NCBI GenBank assembly: GCA_019114645.1
Contig: DXFC01000277.1
Coordinates: 1-9,802, forward strand
Source: Candidatus Halomonas stercoripullorum
GTDB taxonomy: Bacteria; Pseudomonadota; Gammaproteobacteria; Pseudomonadales; Halomonadaceae
Length of the DNA: 9,802 nt
Reading direction: 5' to 3'
Below are positions 1-4,726 of the stretch, in pieces (position 1 is the first letter of the stretch; every line of letters starts with the position of its first letter). Position numbers and translations under genes: made by a program. The notes below the pieces were generated by a model, which did not search any database, was not told where the DNA came from, and saw only the letters and a program-made list of their open reading frames with translations.

Positions 1-888
1 GGCATTGTGGCGCAGCATGCCGAGATAGGTACCGGCCTCACCTTCGGCGGCTAGAGCGTCGGCATACAGCGTACCGGCAACCGGCAGGCCAGTCTCTTCC
101 GCAAGCTGATTGATCACCGCGGGGCTGGTCATGTTCTCGTGAAACAGGGCGCGTACATTGCGCTCGCGAATCACGCCAACCAATTGCGCCATATCGGCGG
201 CGCTGGGTTCCGCCTCGGTAGAGAGTCCCATTGGCGAAAGGAAATGCATACCGTAGGCGTCGGCAAAGTAACCGAAAGAGGCGTGGCCGGTAATCACGCT
301 GGTAGAAGCGGGAATCTCGGCCAGCAGCTCACTGATCTCGGCATGGGCAAGATCCAGCTCGTTGATGTAGCGCCCGGCATTCTCACGGTAGACGCTTTCA
401 TTATCGGGGTCCGCCGCAATCAGACCATCGCGAATATTGCCGACATAGACCCGGCTCAGGGTGAGGTCCTGCCAGGCATGGGGGTCATACTCGCCGTGGT
501 CATGGTCATTGTGGTCGTGGTGATCATGGGCGTGGTCGTGATAGCCACGCTTCTCGATGCCATCCGTAGCGATCACCAGCGTACCGCTATATTCGCTGGA
601 TTCGATCAACCGTTCCATCCAGCCCTCGAACTGCAGGCCGTTAAACACCACCAGGTCGGCATCAGCCAGCGCCCGTGCATCGCGCGGGCTGGCCGAGAAC
701 ATGTGAGCATCGCTGTCAGGACCCACCAGCGAGCGGACTTCCACCTGCTCGCCCCCTACGTTTCGCGCCATATCAGCCAGGATGCTAAAGCTGGTCACCA
801 CCTGCAGACGCTCGGCTGCCATGGCGGCAGGCAGAGCCAACATGGCCACAGTGCCTGTCAGCAAAGCGGCAGATTTTGTGTGTCGCAT
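1..888 (-). CDS. znuA: Zinc ABC transporter periplasmic binding protein (ZnuA/AztC-like), 3' end cut off
   Basis: Captures periplasmic Zn2+ and delivers it to the membrane permease (cluster A-I solute-binding protein). 296 codons are visible from ATG at 888, then the frame runs off the left edge; only a short C-terminal piece should be missing. A signal peptide covers about residues 1-24 (basic start, hydrophobic core, ALPAAMA). The metal ligands expected of the family are visible: His62 (DAHMF), His137 (DPHAW), His202 (TGHASFGYF) and Asp277 (YADAL). Three His plus Asp is the zinc pattern; manganese/iron relatives usually have Glu at the third position. A His/Asp-rich loop (about 117-131, HDHAHDHHDH...) just before His137 is typical of zinc binders. 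Start: GGAG seven bases upstream. It follows the permease gene by 22 bp and is last of the visible operon. The aztC subgroup is an equally possible name. Family assignment is firm; zinc specificity is inferred from the ligands and the Zur box. Confidence 0.88.
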   Translation of the reverse strand, partial: MRHTKSAALLTGTVAMLALPAAMAAERLQVVTSFSILADMARNVGGEQVEVRSLVGPDSDAHMFSASPRDARALADADLVVFNGLQFEGWMERLIESSEYSGTLVIATDGIEKRGYHDHAHDHHDHNDHDHGEYDPHAWQDLTLSRVYVGNIRDGLIAADPDNESVYRENAGRYINELDLAHAEISELLAEIPASTSVITGHASFGYFADAYGMHFLSPMGLSTEAEPSAADMAQLVGVIRERNVRALFHENMTSPAVINQLAEETGLPVAGTLYADALAAEGEAGTYLGMLRHNA

Positions 889-910
889 ATAAAGTCTCCG
901 CGGATAGTGT

Positions 911-1801
911 TTAGTGAGGCTCGGGAGCGCCCAACGGCGCGGCCTTTCGGCCCAGGCGTACCAGCAAGCTGTGATGGCGACCGAACAGGGCAGACAGCAT
1001 ATAGCCCACGCCCGCCAGCAGAATGATGGCGGGTCCTGAAGGAATGCTGAGGTGGTATGACAGCAACAACCCGCCGGCACTGGCCAATATGGCCAGCACA
1101 ATGGCGATGCCAATCAGCCCCTCCAGGCGTTTGCTCCAGAAGCGTGCTGTAGTAGCCGGCAGCATCATCAACCCCACCGCCATCAAGGTACCCAGAGTCT
1201 GGAAGCCGGCCGTGAGGTTGAGCACCACCAGGCCGAGAAAGACACCATGCACCAGGCCGGCATGCATACCCTGACCGCGCAGAAACAGCGGATCGAGGCA
1301 TTCCACCACCAGCGCACGAAAGATCAGCGCCAGGGTAATCACGATCACGCTGCTGATGGCGGCGATCAGTAACAACGCGGTGGTATTGACCGCCAGGATT
1401 GAGCCGAACAACACATGCGTCAGGTCGACACTGCTACCACCCAGGGACACCAGCATGACCCCTGCCGCCAACGAAATCAGGAAGAAACTGGCCATGGCGG
1501 AGTCTTCCCGGTGTCCGGTCATCTGCGACACGCTGCCCGCCAGCATCGCCACCAGTAACCCCGATAACACCCCCCCCAGGCTCATGGCCGGCAACGAGAA
1601 ACCGGCCAGCAGAAAGCCCAGTGCCACGCCAGGCAATATGGCGTGTGCCATGGCGTCGCCGATCAAGCTCATGCCACGCAGCATCAAAAACACGCCAATG
1701 GGCGGCGCCGCCAGCGAAAGTGCCAGGCTAGCCACCGCGGCACGCCGCATAAAGCCGTAATCGAAAGGGGCAATCAGCCATTCATGTAGCAGCTCGATCA
1801 T
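911..1801 (-). CDS. znuB: Zinc ABC transporter inner-membrane permease (ZnuB/AztB-like, ABC-3 family)
   Basis: Membrane channel subunit that passes zinc from the binding protein into the cytoplasm, powered by the ATPase encoded just upstream. The 296-residue protein is almost entirely hydrophobic, with roughly eight membrane segments. ABC-3 family landmarks are visible: GDAMAHAILPGVALG (about 48-62), the loop HREDSAM (97-103), DLTHVLFGSILAV (126-138), GTLMAVGLMMLPATTA (204-219) and SYHLSIPSGPAI (248-259). The length is slightly above the roughly 260-290 usual for the family, because of a polar C-terminal tail after about residue 274. Its ATG overlaps the TGA of the ATPase gene (ATGA), so the two are very probably translationally coupled. 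The substrate-binding protein gene follows after 22 bp. Substrate choice (zinc rather than manganese) rests on the neighbours and the Zur operator, not on this protein. Confidence 0.9.
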   Translation of the reverse strand: MIELLHEWLIAPFDYGFMRRAAVASLALSLAAPPIGVFLMLRGMSLIGDAMAHAILPGVALGFLLAGFSLPAMSLGGVLSGLLVAMLAGSVSQMTGHREDSAMASFFLISLAAGVMLVSLGGSSVDLTHVLFGSILAVNTTALLLIAAISSVIVITLALIFRALVVECLDPLFLRGQGMHAGLVHGVFLGLVVLNLTAGFQTLGTLMAVGLMMLPATTARFWSKRLEGLIGIAIVLAILASAGGLLLSYHLSIPSGPAIILLAGVGYMLSALFGRHHSLLVRLGRKAAPLGAPEPH

Positions 1802-2532
1802 GCACCCACCCCTGGCAAGCCCAACGCCAGCCGCGCGTTATTGGCGACCTCAGGCTGGCTGTGCAAAATGGTTTGGGGTGTGGTCCAGTGCGCATGCCCC
1901 TGACGCAACACGACCACCTCGTCAGCCAGTTGAGCCAACTGTTCCATGTCGTGCAGCACGACAATGATAGTGGCCCCTTTTATTGCCATATCACGCAGCA
2001 CTCGCATCAATACGTCGACGGTTTCGCTATCGACGTTGGCAAAGGGCTCGTCGAGCAACAGCAGCTCGGCTTCTTGCATCAAGGTACGGGCAATCAGGGC
2101 GCGCTGGCGCTGGCCGCCGGAAAGCTCCCCCAGGGGACGATGCGCCAGCTGTGAAATACCCAGACGTGCCATCACGTCACGGCCATGACGGTAATGACGG
2201 GCACAGTAGCCGGTGAATGAACCGTGGCTTGGCCAGCTACCGGTCATCACCAGCTCCTCCACACTCATGGGAAAAGTGAGATCAAGGGCCAGCTGCTGGG
2301 GCAGCCAGGCACGGCGTTCCTTGGGCACCGAGCAAACCACCTTGCCCGCCACCGGGCGCAACATGCCCATAATGCCCTGCACCAAGGTGCTCTTACCGGC
2401 ACCATTGGCTCCCACCAGCGCCGTAATAGCGCCATCGCGGAAGCTGCCAGTGACATGCTCGAGCACGGTACGATTGGCCCGGGCCAGTTGCAGGTTCTGC
2501 AGCTCCAAACGTGATGCGTACCGTCCCGTCAT
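1798..2532 (-). CDS. znuC: Zinc ABC transporter ATP-binding protein (ZnuC/AztA-like)
   Basis: Cytoplasmic ATPase that drives the permease. From ATG at 2532 it is 244 residues with every ABC ATPase motif: Walker A GANGAGKST (41-49), Q-loop around LPQQ (77-80), signature LSGGQRQR (137-144), Walker B LLLLDEP (157-163) and H-loop His194 (VLHD). The ABC domain begins at about residue 8 (RLELQNLQL), as expected for a family of roughly 230-260 residues. The frame is open to a GTG at 2643, but that would add 37 residues with no family counterpart that overlap an upstream small ORF in another frame. The ATG at 2532 forms an ATGA overlap with that small ORF's stop codon and follows a G-rich stretch (GGTGGGGCGG). 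At the other end its TGA overlaps the permease ATG. Expression is probably set by the Zur-box promoter upstream. Confidence 0.9.
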   Translation of the reverse strand: MTGRYASRLELQNLQLARANRTVLEHVTGSFRDGAITALVGANGAGKSTLVQGIMGMLRPVAGKVVCSVPKERRAWLPQQLALDLTFPMSVEELVMTGSWPSHGSFTGYCARHYRHGRDVMARLGISQLAHRPLGELSGGQRQRALIARTLMQEAELLLLDEPFANVDSETVDVLMRVLRDMAIKGATIIVVLHDMEQLAQLADEVVVLRQGHAHWTTPQTILHSQPEVANNARLALGLPGVGA

Positions 2533-2681
2533 CCGCCCCACCACCCCGCCGCCCAGGCAACGGCAAGCCAGAGCACACCCAGTGGTACGCAAACCAGCAA
2601 CAGGCGACGCTTGGCAGAAAGCGACATCAATGAGAAGTGGCACGGCCCTTCAGGGCGGTGTCGATGCGTGCGGTGCCCCAT
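2529..2681 (-). CDS. Candidate small membrane protein at the head of the zinc-uptake operon
   Basis: A 50-codon reading frame, ATG at 2681 to TGA at 2529, whose stop overlaps the ATG of the ATPase gene (ATGA). The N-terminal 18 residues are His/Arg-rich and include a Cys (His3, His6, His8, Cys14, His15). Next come a basic patch (SAKRR) and one hydrophobic, Trp-rich segment (about 27-48; LLLVCVPLGVLWLAVAWAA), then the ending GWWGG. This has the shape of a single-pass membrane peptide with a cytoplasmic basic side. A second in-frame ATG at 2627 would give only the 32-residue membrane part. The first ATG has a weak GAG nine bases upstream; the second has no clear ribosome binding site. I do not recognise the protein. 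It may be a translated leader coupling translation to the ATPase, a transporter accessory peptide, or a chance frame. The overlap and composition favour real translation, but this is inference. Confidence 0.45.
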   Translation of the reverse strand: MGHRTHRHRPEGPCHFSLMSLSAKRRLLLVCVPLGVLWLAVAWAAGWWGG

Positions 2682-2709
2682 GGCAATTGTCTCGGCAAAA
2701 TTTGAATAA

Positions 2710-2722
2710 GTTATAACATAAC
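2710..2722. promoter_or_regulatory. Zur (zinc uptake regulator) operator
   Basis: GTTATAACATAAC is a perfect 5-bp inverted repeat (GTTAT/ATAAC) around a 3-bp centre. It matches the gammaproteobacterial Zur core GTTATANTATAAC at 11 of 12 specified positions (one C for T), and the minus-strand flank adds the usual leading T. It sits over the predicted -10 of an operon whose proteins are zinc-transport components, so sequence and context agree. The zur gene itself is not in the window. Confidence 0.82.
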
Positions 2723-2739
2723 AATTTGGGCGCTGACCA
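2710..2739 (-). promoter_or_regulatory. Predicted promoter of the zinc-uptake operon
   Basis: On the minus strand, TGGTCA (2739-2734; 4 of 6 to TTGACA), an 18-bp spacer and TATAAC (2715-2710; 5 of 6 to TATAAT) form a plausible sigma-70 promoter. Transcription would start near 2703, leaving a leader of about 22 bases to the ATG at 2681. The -10 hexamer lies inside the Zur operator, the expected arrangement for repression when zinc is plentiful. A 12-bp dyad CGCTGACCAGCG (2731-2742) covers the -35; I cannot say whether it is bound by anything. Confidence 0.55.
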
Positions 2740-2793
2740 GCGTATTTGCGTGCCTAAATCCACTGCTGCAGCAGGAGTCCGAAGCCATGAAGA

Positions 2794-3456
2794 TCAGTAG
2801 CGTAGAGCGACACCCACCTGATTGGGTGCGATCAGCAGGGCATATTCGCCCTCCAGCTGCAGATCACCCAGCGTGACACGGGCCGGCTGGAAGCGGTTGA
2901 TCGCCAGCGACGCCTGACGCGGCTGCGTCCATAGCTGCAGCTCATTGACCAGCATGCCGGTAGCAAAATTGATTGCCCCGTCACGCCCTCGGCCATCACC
3001 GACACCGATCAGCAGCCCTGAAGCGGTATTCACCAGCAACGAGCCAAGCCGAGCCTCCAGACTGCGCCGCCGACGCTCCTCCTCTGCTACCGCCTGCAAC
3101 AGCTGGCGTGCGCTTTCGATATCACCCTCGCCTTTACGCAACTCGCGGTAGGCTGCCGGATGCGGCTGGGGGTCCATCAGCGTACCGGCAAGTGCCAGGG
3201 CTGATTTCACCATGCCCACCCGGGCGTCGTAGCGGTCATCGCGATCGCTCGCCTCGCTGGCCTGGTAGGCATTGACGGCGAGCGAAGTGGCATAAATCCC
3301 CGCCCAGCCGTACTGCCACACATTTGCCTGGCGCTCGCCGCGGGCCAGGGCATCCATGTAGACTTCGAACTCCTGATTCGACTGTTGGGCGAGTGCAGGT
3401 ACGGCAAGCACGAAACTCAACATCAGGATAACCAGGGACGAAGCAAGCCTTGGCAT
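2794..3456 (-). CDS. Exported protein of unknown function
   Basis: A 220-residue protein that I do not recognise. A signal peptide is clear: MPRLASS, a hydrophobic core (about 8-19) and a cleavage site after ALA at residue 23, so the mature protein begins QQSNQEFE and acts in the periplasm or at an outer surface. The middle (about 100-135) is highly charged and probably helical (LRKGEGDIESARQ; EEERRRRSLEAR). It is followed by a Gly-rich, weakly hydrophobic stretch (about 140-165; SGLLIGVGDGRGRDG) and a C-terminal part with alternating residues that may be beta-structured (ARVTLGDLQLEGEYALLI). No lipobox, Cys pair or catalytic motif is visible. Start: the frame extends eight codons further to 3480, but the ATG at 3456 has TGGAGA about six bases upstream and begins the signal peptide properly. 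It is divergent from the nitroreductase gene. The zinc operon lies about 110 bp downstream on the same strand, with its own promoter. Confidence 0.75.
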   Translation of the reverse strand: MPRLASSLVILMLSFVLAVPALAQQSNQEFEVYMDALARGERQANVWQYGWAGIYATSLAVNAYQASEASDRDDRYDARVGMVKSALALAGTLMDPQPHPAAYRELRKGEGDIESARQLLQAVAEEERRRRSLEARLGSLLVNTASGLLIGVGDGRGRDGAINFATGMLVNELQLWTQPRQASLAINRFQPARVTLGDLQLEGEYALLIAPNQVGVALRY

Positions 3457-3499
3457 GACGATCTCCAGAGTGGGGAACACGGCGATTTGTTGTGGCCAA

Positions 3500-3529
3500 A
3501 GAATAGCACCAGGCGTGACCAGGCGTTAA
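3500..3529 (-). promoter_or_regulatory. Predicted promoter of the unknown exported-protein gene
   Basis: Minus strand: TTAACG (3529-3524; 4 of 6), 18-bp spacer, TATTCT (3505-3500; 4 of 6). A start near 3493 would give a leader of about 36 bases containing the TGGAGA ribosome binding site. It overlaps the oppositely directed nitroreductase promoter, so the two may share control. The elements are only moderately good matches. Confidence 0.4.
3508..3526. repeat. Tandem 9-bp direct repeat between divergent promoters
   Basis: ACCAGGCGT occurs at 3508-3516 and again at 3518-3526, so the copies are 10 bp apart, one helical turn. The pair covers the -35 of the rightward promoter and the spacer of the leftward one. 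This is the arrangement of a site bound by a tandem or dimeric regulator. No regulator gene is nearby, and the function is unproven. Confidence 0.5.
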
Positions 3530-3543
3530 CGGAGACGTAAAAT
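3515..3543 (+). promoter_or_regulatory. Predicted promoter of the nitroreductase gene
   Basis: GTGACC (3515-3520; 4 of 6 to TTGACA), a 17-bp spacer and TAAAAT (3538-3543; 5 of 6) lie about 32 bases before the ATG at 3576. The spacing is ideal and the leader would be about 25 bases, with GGAG six bases before the start codon. Confidence 0.5.
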
Positions 3544-3575
3544 TCCTGGCGTATGCCGCACCCTCGGAGACTTTC

Positions 3576-4172
3576 ATGTCACGCCAATCGCTGGACGATA
3601 CCGTACTCGACACCCTTTTTCGTCAAGCGCATACCCACTATGGCTTTGGCCCCGAGCCTATCAGCGAGGCCACCCTGCGCAAGCTCTACGAGTTGCTCAA
3701 ATGGGGCCCCACGTCGATGAACTGTCAGCCGGCGCGTTACGTCTTTGTCGTCAGCGATGAAGGCAAGTCACGGCTGTTACCGGCACTTTCCAAAGGCAAC
3801 CGCGGCAAAGCCCATGCGGCTCCCGTCACGGTGATCATAGCGGTGGATACGCGCTTCCATGAGTACATGCCCTACGTATTTCCCAGCTCGCCCAACGCTC
3901 GCCAGCGCTTCATCGAGAATCCGGATAAGGCCCAGGAAACCGCCTGGCGCAACGCCACCCTGCAAGGAGCTTACCTGATAGTGGCCGCACGTATGCTGGG
4001 GCTGGATGTCGGCCCCATGAGCGGCTTCGACCACACCATGCTCGATGAAGAGTTTTTCCCCGACGGCCGCTATCGCAGCAACTTCCTGGTCAACCTCGGT
4101 GTGGGTGACCCGCAAAGCCAGCGCCCACGCGGACCCAGGCTGGCATTTGAGGATGTAGCGGAGGTGGTTTGA
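3576..4172 (+). CDS. Nitroreductase family protein, RutE/HadB type (malonic semialdehyde reductase-like)
   Basis: Cytoplasmic FMN-dependent oxidoreductase of the RutE/HadB branch, whose named E. coli member reduces malonic semialdehyde to 3-hydroxypropionate in pyrimidine breakdown. The 198 residues match that branch in length (about 196) and throughout in sequence as I recall it: LFRQAHTHYGF near 14-24, the FMN-site motif KWGPTSMNCQPAR (42-54), LPALSKGN (66-73), APVTVIIAVD, QGAYLIVAARMLGLDVGPMSGFD (128-150), SNFLVNLG and the ending PRLAFEDV. Start: CGGAGA six bases before the ATG. No other rut pyrimidine-degradation gene is present, so the substrate is uncertain and the symbol rutE would be too specific; many genomes carry stand-alone members that reduce aldehydes, nitro compounds or quinones. 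holC follows after 13 bp on the same strand and may be co-transcribed. Confidence 0.85.
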   Translation: MSRQSLDDTVLDTLFRQAHTHYGFGPEPISEATLRKLYELLKWGPTSMNCQPARYVFVVSDEGKSRLLPALSKGNRGKAHAAPVTVIIAVDTRFHEYMPYVFPSSPNARQRFIENPDKAQETAWRNATLQGAYLIVAARMLGLDVGPMSGFDHTMLDEEFFPDGRYRSNFLVNLGVGDPQSQRPRGPRLAFEDVAEVV

Positions 4173-4185
4173 GGAACCCTATTCC

Positions 4186-4626
4186 ATGACACAGATAGAT
4201 TTTTACATTCTGCCCGACACCACCCTGGAAGCGCGGCTCGATTTTGCCTGCCGCCTGGCCGAGACCATTGCCGGCAAGGGCTATTTCCTGCACCTGCACG
4301 CCGAGGATGAAGCCATGGCGCGGGATCTTGACGAGCGGTTGTGGACCTTCCGCCCCGACGCCTATCTGCCTCACGCCTTGCTCGATGGTGATCTGGCCGA
4401 CAGCGTGGCGGTCACCATTGGCTGGGAGCACCCTCCCGAACCGCTGGCCGATACCCCCATGGCAATGCTCAATCTGGCCCCTGATATTCCCGAATGGTTC
4501 TCACGTTTCGCCAGGGTCGCCGAAATCATCAATCAGCATCAGCAGGTGCTGGTTGCCAAGCGTGAATGCTGGCAGACCTACAAGCAACGCGGCTACCCCG
4601 TCAAGGCGCATCAGTTGCGCGGCTGA
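4186..4626 (+). CDS. holC: DNA polymerase III chi subunit
   Basis: Chi is the clamp-loader accessory subunit that, with psi, links the replicative polymerase to single-stranded DNA-binding protein. The 146 residues equal the family's usual length (E. coli about 147). Family sequence is clear: IDFYILPD at the start, ACRLAETIAGKGYFLHLHAEDE (about 22-43), LDERLWTFRPDAYLPHAL (about 49-66), a central PLADTPMAMLNL (86-97) and the C-terminal RECWQTYKQRGYPVKAHQL (126-144). A GAGGAA about nine bases before the ATG serves as ribosome binding site. holC immediately before valS is a classic gammaproteobacterial arrangement. In many relatives pepA precedes holC, whereas a nitroreductase gene occupies that place here. 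A probable valS promoter overlaps its stop codon. Confidence 0.93.
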   Translation: MTQIDFYILPDTTLEARLDFACRLAETIAGKGYFLHLHAEDEAMARDLDERLWTFRPDAYLPHALLDGDLADSVAVTIGWEHPPEPLADTPMAMLNLAPDIPEWFSRFARVAEIINQHQQVLVAKRECWQTYKQRGYPVKAHQLRG

Positions 4627-4652
4627 CGCCAACCCCCTCATCGCGCTATAAT
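4623..4652 (+). promoter_or_regulatory. Predicted valS promoter overlapping the end of holC
   Basis: CTGACG (4623-4628; 4 of 6), an 18-bp spacer and a perfect TATAAT (4647-4652). The -35 includes the holC stop codon (4624-4626). Transcription would start near 4659, leaving a leader of about 68 bases before the valS ATG at 4727. It would let valS be made apart from holC. Confidence 0.6.
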
Positions 4653-4677
4653 CAATCCCATTTTTCGCCCCATTTCC

Positions 4678-4703
4678 CACTGCCTGCCCTTGGGTCGGCA
4701 GTG
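4678..4703 (+). other. Hairpin in the valS leader
   Basis: CACTGCC (4678-4684) and GGCAGTG (4697-4703) are perfect 7-bp arms around a 12-base loop, inside the predicted leader and ending 23 bases before the valS ATG. There is no following T run, so it is not an intrinsic terminator. It could affect message stability or ribosome access, or have no function. Confidence 0.45.
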
Positions 4704-4726
4704 CTCATTTCTGGACCGGAACGCCC

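Noticed and set aside
481..540. Repetitive GTGGTCGTG-like DNA that could look like a short tandem repeat.
   Set aside because: It is the coding sequence of the His/Asp-rich loop of the zinc-binding protein, which explains the repetition.
139..1026. A 295-codon plus-strand frame over the zinc-binding protein and the end of the permease gene.
   Set aside because: Antisense to two well-supported genes. Its hydrophobic Val/Ile-rich stretch is only the complement of the His/Asp codons of the metal-binding loop.
2533..2643. N-terminal extension of the zinc ATPase to a GTG start at 2643.
   Set aside because: The added 37 residues precede the normal ABC domain start, and the ATG at 2532 is placed by the ATGA overlap with the upstream small ORF.
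2763..2774. Perfect 12-bp palindrome CTGCTGCAGCAG after the unknown exported-protein gene.
   Set aside because: It has no loop and no T run, so it is not a terminator, and its CTG/CAG composition makes a chance palindrome likely.
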